Assembly (NCBI GenBank): GCA_950295325.1
Contig: OX485805.1
Coordinates: forward strand, 21,999,501 to 22,063,500
Direction: 5' to 3'
Length of the DNA: 64,000 nucleotides
Source: Polytrichum commune
Taxonomy: Eukaryota; Streptophyta; Polytrichopsida; Polytrichales; Polytrichaceae
Shown piece after piece: positions 54,795 through 64,000 of the stretch (the stretch's first letter is position 1; each line of letters starts with the position of its first letter). The notes under the pieces are model-generated. The model did not search any database. It was not told the DNA's origin and worked only from the letters and a program-made list of their open reading frames with translations. The position numbers and the translations under genes were made by a program.

Positions 54795-57700
54795 ATGCAA
54801 GGTAGGACTCGCTCACAAAAACCAAGTTTAATAGTAGGACTAGAGAAATCTACTCGAAAGAGGCGGTCCTCTAAAATCAGTGATAGATTAGAACAAGATA
54901 ATGTTAGAATAGAGAGTTGTTTGAACGTCGAACCTAGGACTAGGTCAATTCTAGACACCTTAGAACTTGGAGCTCAACTTGAAGAGGAGATCACTCCCTC
55001 CAAATTGAGTGGTGAAACTTCTTCGGAAAATTACACACTTAGAGAAGAATTCCCGGTAGAAGTTGATAGGGGATTGTTGAATAGTTCACCGGTCACCATG
55101 GCCGAGGAACGGGGGATGGATCCACCACCCATACCCCCAATTCCGCCCATACCTCCTATACCTCCAATAGACCCATTGGTTAGGCCAAGAGGCCTACCAA
55201 TTGTGGTTCCACAAAATTTAGCGGCGATGGATATGCCATCTCATCTCCCTAAATTTTATGGGACCAAGGATGAGGACCCCTCTCGGCACATGGAACGGTA
55301 TATCGAACGGTTGGCTAGCTTCCTCATAACCGACCCGGGTTATTGGTTAGTGTGGTTTCCTACCACTCTAGAGGGGGAAGCCTATGAATGGTATCGGGAT
55401 CATGCCGAGGGACATTTTAGGGGATGGGAACAATTACAAAGGGAGTTTCTTAACGAATTTAGGCCGGAAGTGGGTCAAAGTACCGCATTAAGGGCATTGT
55501 CGTCATTGAAGCAAGGAAGGGAGGAAGAAATTTCGGCTTACATTAGGAGGTTTGATTTAGTGTGCACTAGATTTGTGGGTACCATGCTCAACGACGACAC
55601 GCTAAAGCAATTTTTCATTCAAGGGTTTTTTAAGTCCGGAACTATTAGGGGTGTTCTAGAAAGGAATCCCTTGACCTTGGCGGATGCCAAGCGTGCGGCT
55701 AGAGATATTGAAAACTTGGATAAAGATCACGAAAGGCTATGGAGAAGGGAGGATGAATTGATCCCACAATTCATCCCCATACGCCCTAGGGTGGTAGCGG
55801 TAGAACCCGCTAAGTATGAGAACCAAATTCCATATGCCATTGTGGACACCGGTCCCCGACCTTTAGCGGTTAGGGAACCGGCACCTCTTTTGGCACTACC
55901 GGCCCCTAGAACGGATCCACACTTGGAGGAGGTTGAGAGAAGACTAGGTGCTAGCCAACTAGGATTCCAAGAGGCTATGATAAAACAAATGCAAAGCCTC
56001 ACGGATCAAATGTCATTAATGATCCGGAGTCAACAACCGGGGCCTCCACCCCCGGTTGAGTCGGGTAGGCATTCTTCCGGATTATGGTGTGTCCAATGTG
56101 GCCAACCGGGCCACACGCGTCAATTTTGTAGAAGTGGACAAAACCGTGACCAAAGAGGAAACGGTAACCCACCTCAACAAAATCAACGAGGTCAAGCGCC
56201 ACCTCACTATGGAAATGGAAGCAATAGAGGACCACAACCTAGAGGGCAAGGTGGCCAAAATTTAGAGAAGAAGGAATTTCATCCCTTTTGTGGAAGGTGG
56301 CACGCTCAAGGACAATGTTGGTCCGAAGGTCAAGAGTTTAATTGTAGCAATTGTGGAGGAAGTCATCCCTCGGATACGTGTCGCCAACCGGACAAAATAA
56401 TTAATGTCCCTTACCCGGTGGCTAATCCACAACAACAAGCAAGGGATAATATGCGAGGTGCTAGGCCACAAGGAGTACCGGCCAATGAACTTAGGCCACC
56501 TAACTTATACTATGACCATAGTAATGCTAGGCAAACTTTTCATCCACCGGCGGGCTTGCAAACTACAACCGGTTACATTCCAATACAAAATAGACAAGGA
56601 GTTCCACCTAATGGTAGTAACGGGAGACAAGCGCCTCCAACGGATCCGGGACCATCTAACTCCCAAGATGTTAGGTTCATGGATGGAGTGTTGGAGGCCA
56701 CATGTGATGACATGCTTCCTCTCCCAACGAGAATTGGAGAGGAGCAAAGTCAATGGCCTCCTCACACCAATGCTATTACATATGAGTTAGTGAAGGGTAA
56801 GGGTGTGGTTGAAGAAGCACCTGCACTAGCGGTAACTACTAGGGCTAGGAGAGGGGATGCCCCGTTGGAGGTAGGAATAGGAGAGCAAGGAAATTACTCT
56901 TCGGATGAAGAGATTAATCTCTCCGAGTTGGATAGGGTAGCTAGAAGAGCTACTAAGGATGTGGAGAGGGAAAATATAATTTTACAAGATAGGGAGAGGA
57001 CTAATGCGGTACATGACTTGGATAATAGCGATGTGGGTGAATGGGAAGGACCGGGGGTTCCCGTAGACGAATTCGACGTAGTGGGTAATTCTAAGGTGGA
57101 AAGATCTACCGGGTACGACTTGTGGGCGGACCTTAGTACACTCAAGGCGGATATTACTTTCGGCCAACTATTGGAAATTTCACCCACGGCAAGGAAAACA
57201 TTAAAGGAGGGAATGCCGGTACACAAGAGGATGAGGAAGGTGAAAGCTAAAATAGCCGCTAGGATCCAATCACAAGGTGGAAGAGACGTGAAAGCTATAG
57301 AAATAGAAGTTGTTATAGTAGATAAGGTGGTTCCTAATGTGCTAGTCGACGGAGGGAGTAGTCTAAATATACTACCGGAGGATACTATGAAAAAATTGGG
57401 ACTTGGACTCACGGGGCCTTCACCTTTGGTCATAAATATGGCAAATCAAAGTTCGACTACGCCTTTGGGGATGATCAAGGATTGTAGAATGACTACGGGA
57501 GGTGAGGAGTACTTGGTCACCTTCCATGTCATTAAAATGCACTCCAACAAGGACACCTTCCCCATTTTGCTAGGTAGGCCTTGGTTGCGGATGGCGAATG
57601 CTATGGTCAATTGGGGTGGACCTAAACCATCCATCACTTATGGTCCGGAGGGTAATAGGGTCATAGTGTCCATTGGTTCATTAGAAGGATGGATGAAGAA

Positions 57701-60700
57701 GGAGATGTATTTGCCATTGGAGAAGGAAATTGATGACTTAAACGAGAATGAGATTGGCAAGGCATTGGTGGGAGTCGTCCATCCCGAAGGTCAAAGGGTT
57801 GTTATAGATTCGGGCTCGGGAAGTCTAGGTCCTAATTTTTACAATTATGGGGATAATGGGGATTATGCCCAATGGCTAAGGGAGTACCCCGAGTCCGAGG
57901 TTGATGTAATGGTTACATTTCACCAAGTAGGCTTAGGGAGTGAATTTCCTAGTGTTAGTTTAGGAGAGGGCTCATTGTTGGAGCCATGTGAGGTGCTCAC
58001 CGAGGAAGAGTGGGTTAGCGGTGGGTTAACACCTTGGGTAGATGACGTGGAAGAGGGTGAGGTTAGTTTAATTCATGTAGATGGGACTCAAGAGGAGGAT
58101 GTGATTATTGAGTCATCAAAATTGGAGGAGCCTTTACATTTCAAGACCACGTCTACGGGGATAGTTGTAGGTCAAGATGTGAAAGATTACCCCAATGTGC
58201 CTTCCGATTGGTATCGGAACAAAGAGGAACAAGCACATGTGTCGGAAGCGGATTGGCGGTACGTGGATGTGAAATTAAAGAATGGAAAAACCCGACAAAT
58301 GAAGATGGGCTCCAAATTGGGGGAGAAAGAGGTTAGGGAGTATAGCAATTTGGTGGATGAGTTTAGTGATACTTTTGCATGGTCCTACGATGAGCTTAAG
58401 GGAATTCCTAGGGAAATGGTAGAGCACCGGATTCCTTTAATTCCGGGGGCGAGGCCAATTAGACAAAAGGAGAGGAGGATGAATCCTCAATTGCAATTGT
58501 TGGTGAAAGCGGAATTGGAAAGGTTATTGAAGGCCGGGTTTATCAAGCCGGTGGAAATCACGGATTGGGTTTCTCCTATGGTCTTAGTAAAGAAAAAAAA
58601 TGGGAAATTAAGGGTTTGTGTCGACTATAGGAAATTGAATTCGTGCACACAAAAGGATCACTTCCCCTTACCTTTTATCACCTTGTTGCTTGAGGAGGTT
58701 GGAGGTCATTCGCGATATACCTTTATGGATGGGTATGTGGGTTATAATCAAATTTCCATAGCCCTCCGAGATATCCATAAAACGGCTTTTACTACACCTT
58801 GGGGTACTTTTGTGTGGGTAGTGATGCCATTTGGGTTATGTAATGCCCCGGCTACTTTCCAACGATTAGTAATGTATATCTTCACCGACTTGTTGTTCAA
58901 ATCCATGACCGTCTTTGTGGACGATTTTAGCACACAAAGTAATGTGGATGATCACCTACATTGTGTTAGGGAGGCATTGGTTAGGTGTAGGAAGATGAGG
59001 TTAGCATTGAACCCGGATAAGACATTTTTGGGAGTGAATAAGGGAGTGTTGTTGGGTTATGTTGTTAGTGAGAAAGGTAGAGAACCCGATCCGGATAAGA
59101 TTGCGGCCATAAGCGACTTGGCAACTCCAACCAATTCCAAGGGGATCTCTAAGTTGTTAGGACATGTGGGATGGTACCGGGAACTTATTCCTAATTTTTC
59201 AAAGATAGCGGTGCCCATTACCCATTTGCTCAAAAAGGATGTCAAATTCGAGTGGACGGATGCTTGTCAAAAAGCCTTTGAGGAATTGCGGGATAGGTTG
59301 AGTACCTATCCGGTGTTGATACCACCCAATTGGGGTAAACCTTTTCACGTCTATTGTGATGCTAGTAATGTGGCAATAGGGAGTGCGCTTTGTCAAGCAA
59401 CGGGAGAAAAAGAGAAGGATCAACCTATAGCTTATGCGAGTAAGCAATTGACCCCCGCCGAAAGAAACTACTCTACAACGGAGAGGGAGTGCCTAGCCAT
59501 GGTGTTTTCCGTTAAAAAGTTTAGGCATTACCTCATGTGCAACCCGGTTGTATTTTTTGTTGACCACATGGCTATCAAGTATCTAATTAACAAGGCGGAG
59601 TTAAGTGGTAGGTTAGCTAGGTGGGTTTTGTTATTAGAAGAATTCGACTACACGGTGGAATATAAACCGGGTCGTATGCATTTACAAGCGGACCACTTGT
59701 CTAGGTTGTCGGAGGAGATAGGAAAAAATCCGGTAAATGATATGTTAGTAGATGATAGCCTCTTTGTGGTCACTTCTACACCGGAGTGGTATGCGGGCAT
59801 AGTGGAATTTCTAACAACCCACAAGTTGCCCAAAGAGTGGACAAAAGAAGAGAGAAGGAAGGTGAGGGTAAATAGTAGGCAATTTGTTGTAGTGGGCCAT
59901 AGGTTGTTTAGAAGGGGGTCCGATGGTATTTTACGACGATGCGTGTCAAAAACGGAGGTTGAAGCGATTTTAATCGCTTGCCACGATAGCGCTTGCGGCG
60001 GTCACTTCTCGGGTCAACTCACCGGGCAAAAAATACTTAGAGCGGGCTACTTTTGGCCTACACTATTTAAGGACGCCCATGACTATGTAAGGAAATGCGA
60101 CGCTTGCCAACGGTATGCCCGAGACGACCTTAGAATGGAGATGTCTTTACATGTATCATTACCCTTAATTCCTTTCGAAAAATGGGGCATCGACTATGTG
60201 GGTGAGGTCCATCCCCAATCTTCAAAAGGAATGAAATATATTGTGGTGGCAACCGAGTACCTCACCAAGTGGGCGGAAGCCAAAGCGGTGAAGACCGACA
60301 CGGCGGAACACGCGGCAACATTTATATACGAAAACATAATTTCGCGGTTCGGGGTGCCGAAGATCCTAGTAAGCGATAGGGGTACTCACTTTTTGAATGA
60401 CTTGATTCGAGAGATGACAGAGAAATTTAAAATTGATCACCGGAAGACTACTCCCTACCACCCACAAACCAATGGACAAACGGAAAGGGTTAACGGAACT
60501 TTGGTGAGTATACTACGCAAGACGGTTATAGACTCGAAGCGGGATTGGGATACGAAACTAACGGCGGCACTTTGGGCATACCGTACAACCTATAAGGTAA
60601 CTACGCGTGCTACACCATTTTCCTTAGTCTATAGTCTTGAAGCGACAGTACCAATCGAATATGAAGTCGAGTCACTTAGGGTGGCCGTGAATACGAGACT

Positions 60701-61034
60701 TACCGAAAGTCAATCCTTACGAAATCGACTAACCGATTTGGAAGCACTTGACGAAGGGAGGAGAATGGCGGCTCAACATATTGAGGCAATCCAAAGAAGG
60801 AGAAAGATTACTTTCGACAAACGACATAAGAGAAGGGCCCTAACACCGGGAATGATGGTCATGATTCAAGACGCACGAAAGCTTGAATTTCCGGCGAAAT
60901 TCAATGCGGTATGGTTAGGACCTTACCTTGTCTATGAGGTCTTTCCTAATAATTCAATTCAATTGGAAACGTTGAATGGTGAGCTCTTTCCTACCCGTAC
61001 ATCGGGAAGTAGATGTAAGGAGTACCGAGCTTGA
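54795..61034 (+). CDS. Ty3/gypsy Gag-Pol polyprotein, 2079 residues
   Basis: One unbroken frame, with no gag/pol frameshift. A Gag core is visible around 150-290 (Glu-Ala-Tyr-Glu-Trp-Tyr at about 195). A CCHC zinc knuckle lies at 432-445 (CVQCGQPGHTRQFC) and a second, irregular one at 517-529 (C-x2-C-x3-H-x4-C). The aspartic protease active site is around D852 (VDGGSS). Reverse transcriptase spans about 1220-1420, with D1312 and the F-V-D-D box at 1374-1377. RNase H begins near 1515 with D1522 and closes at Ala-Asp-His-Leu-Ser. The integrase has an HHCC finger at about 1730-1774 and catalytic D1800, D1861 and E1897, exactly DD35E. A GPY/F-type module (W-L-G-P-Y) is at about 2040, with no chromodomain. 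All key residues are present, so the protein looks functional. Replication occurs in cytoplasmic particles with nuclear integration (family knowledge). Confidence 0.95.
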   Translation: MQGRTRSQKPSLIVGLEKSTRKRRSSKISDRLEQDNVRIESCLNVEPRTRSILDTLELGAQLEEEITPSKLSGETSSENYTLREEFPVEVDRGLLNSSPVTMAEERGMDPPPIPPIPPIPPIPPIDPLVRPRGLPIVVPQNLAAMDMPSHLPKFYGTKDEDPSRHMERYIERLASFLITDPGYWLVWFPTTLEGEAYEWYRDHAEGHFRGWEQLQREFLNEFRPEVGQSTALRALSSLKQGREEEISAYIRRFDLVCTRFVGTMLNDDTLKQFFIQGFFKSGTIRGVLERNPLTLADAKRAARDIENLDKDHERLWRREDELIPQFIPIRPRVVAVEPAKYENQIPYAIVDTGPRPLAVREPAPLLALPAPRTDPHLEEVERRLGASQLGFQEAMIKQMQSLTDQMSLMIRSQQPGPPPPVESGRHSSGLWCVQCGQPGHTRQFCRSGQNRDQRGNGNPPQQNQRGQAPPHYGNGSNRGPQPRGQGGQNLEKKEFHPFCGRWHAQGQCWSEGQEFNCSNCGGSHPSDTCRQPDKIINVPYPVANPQQQARDNMRGARPQGVPANELRPPNLYYDHSNARQTFHPPAGLQTTTGYIPIQNRQGVPPNGSNGRQAPPTDPGPSNSQDVRFMDGVLEATCDDMLPLPTRIGEEQSQWPPHTNAITYELVKGKGVVEEAPALAVTTRARRGDAPLEVGIGEQGNYSSDEEINLSELDRVARRATKDVERENIILQDRERTNAVHDLDNSDVGEWEGPGVPVDEFDVVGNSKVERSTGYDLWADLSTLKADITFGQLLEISPTARKTLKEGMPVHKRMRKVKAKIAARIQSQGGRDVKAIEIEVVIVDKVVPNVLVDGGSSLNILPEDTMKKLGLGLTGPSPLVINMANQSSTTPLGMIKDCRMTTGGEEYLVTFHVIKMHSNKDTFPILLGRPWLRMANAMVNWGGPKPSITYGPEGNRVIVSIGSLEGWMKKEMYLPLEKEIDDLNENEIGKALVGVVHPEGQRVVIDSGSGSLGPNFYNYGDNGDYAQWLREYPESEVDVMVTFHQVGLGSEFPSVSLGEGSLLEPCEVLTEEEWVSGGLTPWVDDVEEGEVSLIHVDGTQEEDVIIESSKLEEPLHFKTTSTGIVVGQDVKDYPNVPSDWYRNKEEQAHVSEADWRYVDVKLKNGKTRQMKMGSKLGEKEVREYSNLVDEFSDTFAWSYDELKGIPREMVEHRIPLIPGARPIRQKERRMNPQLQLLVKAELERLLKAGFIKPVEITDWVSPMVLVKKKNGKLRVCVDYRKLNSCTQKDHFPLPFITLLLEEVGGHSRYTFMDGYVGYNQISIALRDIHKTAFTTPWGTFVWVVMPFGLCNAPATFQRLVMYIFTDLLFKSMTVFVDDFSTQSNVDDHLHCVREALVRCRKMRLALNPDKTFLGVNKGVLLGYVVSEKGREPDPDKIAAISDLATPTNSKGISKLLGHVGWYRELIPNFSKIAVPITHLLKKDVKFEWTDACQKAFEELRDRLSTYPVLIPPNWGKPFHVYCDASNVAIGSALCQATGEKEKDQPIAYASKQLTPAERNYSTTERECLAMVFSVKKFRHYLMCNPVVFFVDHMAIKYLINKAELSGRLARWVLLLEEFDYTVEYKPGRMHLQADHLSRLSEEIGKNPVNDMLVDDSLFVVTSTPEWYAGIVEFLTTHKLPKEWTKEERRKVRVNSRQFVVVGHRLFRRGSDGILRRCVSKTEVEAILIACHDSACGGHFSGQLTGQKILRAGYFWPTLFKDAHDYVRKCDACQRYARDDLRMEMSLHVSLPLIPFEKWGIDYVGEVHPQSSKGMKYIVVATEYLTKWAEAKAVKTDTAEHAATFIYENIISRFGVPKILVSDRGTHFLNDLIREMTEKFKIDHRKTTPYHPQTNGQTERVNGTLVSILRKTVIDSKRDWDTKLTAALWAYRTTYKVTTRATPFSLVYSLEATVPIEYEVESLRVAVNTRLTESQSLRNRLTDLEALDEGRRMAAQHIEAIQRRRKITFDKRHKRRALTPGMMVMIQDARKLEFPAKFNAVWLGPYLVYEVFPNNSIQLETLNGELFPTRTSGSRCKEYRA

Positions 61035-61095
61035 CTAGGCAACTTACCCTTGGAGCAAGAGATGTTTGGATTCATCCCCCGATGGTCGCCAATTA
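61035..61095 (+). other. Short tail before the 3' LTR, without an adjacent polypurine tract
   Basis: Only 61 nt separate the stop from the 3' LTR. The bases directly before the LTR are CCCCCGATGGTCGCCAATTA then T, not the purine run normally used to prime plus-strand DNA. The closest purine-rich bit, GGAGCAAGAGATG at about 61051-61063, lies over 30 nt away. Confidence 0.7.
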
Positions 61096-63252
61096 TGTGA
61101 GCCCAAAAGGGTGCCCACATTTAGTCTTAGACCCTTGAAACGTTAGTTGATGCACTTTGAAGTAGCATGTTACTTCACAAAAATATAAAAAGAGTGAAAT
61201 GTTAGTCTTAGAAGTACCATGTTGTAAGAGGCTAGGATGTGAGTTGTTATTGTGTTTTTACCTTCGGAAGGATTTGAGTGAATGAGGATAGGTAAGGAGA
61301 ACTTGGATTGAGTAGTTAGTGAGTAGGCTAGTACAAATGGATGGAGACAACCAAAGTGACTCAAGAGGCAAGTGCATTCGAATTGGGATGAATGGAGGAT
61401 CACATGGAGCGCACAAGTGGACCACCTCATCATGGCCACTTAATGGGGAAGGCCCAAGGAAGAATGCAAGGTGGAGGATAAGCAAATTCTCAAAGCACCA
61501 ATCAAATCACGAGTTAAGCATCGTGGTTTGAATTAAGTGGTGAGTGACGATTTGGGAAAGTAAGGGGAGAAAGTTATGGCGGCGGAAAGCGAAGGAGGCT
61601 AAGTTTGGGTTGAAGCATCCCAAGTTTGGTAAAGTGTGGTAGGTAGAAAGCCAAGGCTAGTTAAATGTTCGAATTAGGATCCTTGTTGATCATTTGAGGG
61701 AGGAAGGCTTAGAAGATAGGATTGGCGCCTACTAAGTAGGAGGAAATCTCAAGGGCTTATCGTGAGCCTTGAGGGTGCTCACCCCCTCAAGCTTACTATA
61801 TAATCCCTCATTCTTCCCTCACTCATCCTCTCTTTCCTTTGTGCTCCAAGGCACCCCACGAGTTATAAGTATGGGTGTGGGAAGCCATATTGGAGCACAT
61901 GTGTGTGCTTAGTTTTTAGTTTGAGAGCCAAGACTTGTTAGCCTTGAAGAGGGCTTGACCTCTTGGTAGAATTAGTGTTGACGTGAAGGATTTTAAAGTT
62001 AATTCATGATTCCAATTTGTGGTACTTAAAGTTCATGTTTTGAATACACGTGGTTGCAAGTTCCATGTTTAAGAGTTGAGCACTTGATGTTGTGATGAGT
62101 GCAAAAATATACTTGTGTGGATTAGTTAGTCTTAGTGAAGTTAGGAAATTCTCTCTCCCCCTCTCCTCTCTAGGATTTTAGGATTAGAGAAGAATTGTGT
62201 GATTAGAAAGGGGTTGTTAGTAGAATTAGGGAAATTAGGTAGGAAGATTAGTTAAGGGCTTGAATAATTAGTGAGGTAGTTGGGGATTACAACTACAAAG
62301 TTGTGGGTTCATGAAGGAGCTGGGTTTATGAAGGAGCTGGGTTTGTTTAGTTAGAAAGTAAAGAGCTGGGTTTATGAAGGACCTGGGTTTGTTTAGTTAG
62401 AAGCTAAGGAGCTGGGTTCATGAAGGAGCTGGGTTTATGAAGGAGCTGGGTTTGTTTAGTTAGAAGCTAAGAAGCTGGGTTTATGAAGGAGCTGGGTTTA
62501 TGAAGGAGCTAGGTTTATGTAATTAGAAAGTAAAGAGATGGGTTCATGAAGGAGCTTAGTAGATAGCCTACCTAATTAGCTCATAGACAAGTAGTTAGTT
62601 ACATTATGCTAGTTAGTGTTATGTGTGGCTTTCACAAGTAAATGTATTTGAGATTGACTATAGAGAATAGTGTTTTTTTTAACACTTGCATCCTCTCTTT
62701 AAAAATAAACCACGTGCACAACTTAATGGAGAATGTGGAGCACTCTCGCGATGGCAAGACAAAGGAAGCAAAGACCAAAGGTGCGAGGGAGAGATTGACA
62801 TAAGTCACATAAGTATTTCTTAATACTTAAAGGCTTATGTACGGTATGGAGACACCAAGTGAGACCTCTTATAGTAGCGATACGGAATACACAAGTGATA
62901 GTTCAAGTGGTAGTATAGAGTCAACGGTACGGACTCCATTTAGGAGAGGGATATCCTTAAGGGCTTGTGTAGCTAAAGCAGCCGGATGGACGTTAGAAGC
63001 AAACAAAGACAAAATAGCACCCGAGCATAAGGAGGTTAAAATAACATAGTTAACTTGTGCATTCTCCACATACGTATTGAAATCGTACATTGAGTTGTTA
63101 AAAGTGAAATTCCAGTTAAATCCAAGACCACTTGAAGGGTGAACCTTGCACTATGGACTCATCCAAGTCCAAATCCAATACCGCGGAGGAATGTGAGCCC
63201 AAACCCACTACTCGGACTACGGACGCTTAAGGGTGGGGGGTTTGGCCTCACA
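61096..63252 (+). repeat. 3' LTR (2157 bp)
   Basis: Offset by 9367 from the 5' LTR and, in line-by-line reading of most of its length, identical to it. It is followed by the GAAGG target duplication and then GTTGGGGGGGGGG. Should provide the polyadenylation signals for the element. Confidence 0.95.
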
Positions 63253-63257
63253 GAAGG

Positions 63258-64000
63258 GTTGGGGGGGGGGCACTAGCAAAAAATGTAAAAAACCATGTGC
63301 TAGAAATTATAGGGTGGATTCTATTCAAGACACATAATTTTAAAAAAAAATCTTAAATATACAATAGCGTCCTCTAAATGTGAATTTCAAATTATATATA
63401 TTGTACACTGTGGTTTAAGTTGTGGTATTTTCTTTAAATTTAGATGTAAAGTAGCATAGATTTTTGAATTTATAGGTTCAAAATAATTGATCTGCTATTA
63501 GTGGAATTGAATGAGAAATAGACAAAGTGTATGTGGACATGTGGATAGATTTGTGGAAACGGTTGCCTTTGGATGAAAAGTACCGTCATTCGGCGATGAA
63601 GAGGTTGGATGGCTTATTTAGGGTTTCCTAGGGGGTTCAAGAACCATACGCAGTATGCTAAAGTTTATAGTAAGATGGTTGTATGTGTGTAATGTGCAGA
63701 GAAATATCTGTGCATAGTGTATTGTATGCGCAATGTATGTGCAGATTGTTCACATGAAATTTCTACTATTTATAAATAAGATAGGGTGATTACAATTTTG
63801 CGACTCTAAAATTTAAATATAATGATAGGGTGTTAAAAAATTCCATCGAGTAGAAATTTAGCTACATATATGGTGGAAAACATTCAACGAAGGAAGATAA
63901 ATACACCCCCGAATTAAACAAAGGGTTATTGCACATGTATACATAAATCAATTATAAGTGAACTCTCCGTGATGAAGGGCCTATCAAAGAGATAATATAC
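63258..64000. other. Intergenic, nothing recognised
   Basis: A G10 run at 63261-63270, then AT-rich DNA. No supportable gene or shared repeat up to the window end. Confidence 0.4.

Larger units (their letters stand above)
51729..63252 (+). mobile_element. Complete Ty3/gypsy LTR retrotransposon
   Basis: An 11,524 bp element bounded by TG..CA LTRs and a 5 bp target duplication GAAGG (51724-51728 and 63253-63257). Both LTRs are 2157 bp and show no difference by eye, so insertion was recent. Internal region: a candidate primer-binding site just after the 5' LTR, a ~900 bp leader, one gag-pol frame (54795-61034) and a 61 bp tail. Domain order PR-RT-RNaseH-INT defines Ty3/gypsy. The lack of a chromodomain after the GPY/F-type module places it among non-chromoviruses. 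With all parts intact it could be autonomous, though expression cannot be judged. Confidence 0.95.

Overview
The window looks like nuclear DNA of a plant or close streptophyte relative. It has a full-length Ty3/gypsy LTR retrotransposon, hAT-, PIF/Harbinger- and pogo-type DNA transposon remnants, many MITEs nested in one another, a degenerate LINE and numerous microsatellites. It has no operons or bacterial signals. I cannot name the species. One recognisable host gene in 64 kb and a non-chromodomain gypsy element would fit a repeat-rich bryophyte, lycophyte or fern as well as a seed plant, and this placement is weak inference.

Layout. Bases 1-26,430 are AT-rich and gene-free, a mosaic of short inverted-repeat elements: a ~500 bp family with TIR GGGCCACTTCACAC and TAA target duplications; a family with GGGGAGA/TCTCCCC ends that carries repeated AACCGGTT palindromes; a family ending GAGGGAATTATCACATACAA; and several others. 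Nested insertions give a relative chronology. Bases 26,430-30,600 are a more GC-rich island with one intact 652-codon open reading frame (27724-29682, +) for a Ser/Gly/Asn-rich, probably nuclear protein that I do not recognise. Bases 31,000-34,800 return to MITE fragments. Bases 34835-36186 are an internally deleted pogo/Tigger-like transposon with TA target duplication and the C-terminal half of a DDE_1 transposase. About 37200-40745 (minus strand) is a decayed, 5'-truncated LINE with an RNase H domain and a Cys-rich tail; its 3' end recurs at 1965-2240 and 1200-1262. Bases 41,300-51,700 hold further DNA-transposon remnants, a degenerate T-rich tandem repeat, two hAT-type MITEs with perfect 8 bp target duplications and a SINE-like sequence.

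Bases 51729-63252 are a complete, apparently very young Ty3/gypsy retrotransposon: 2157 bp LTRs that look identical, GAAGG target duplications and one unbroken 2079-codon gag-pol frame with zinc knuckles, protease, RT, RNase H and a DD35E integrase ending in a GPY/F-type module. Its unusual points are the lack of a polypurine tract next to the 3' LTR and a 13 nt perfect inverted match between the two LTR/internal junctions.

I found no CRISPR, operon-type system, rRNA or intact tRNA gene. The best leads for something undescribed are the retroelement's junction architecture, the AACCGGTT-dispersing MITE family, the orphan 652-residue protein, and a small conserved C-terminal coding remnant (ending in a DLDLL-type motif) that recurs about five times.
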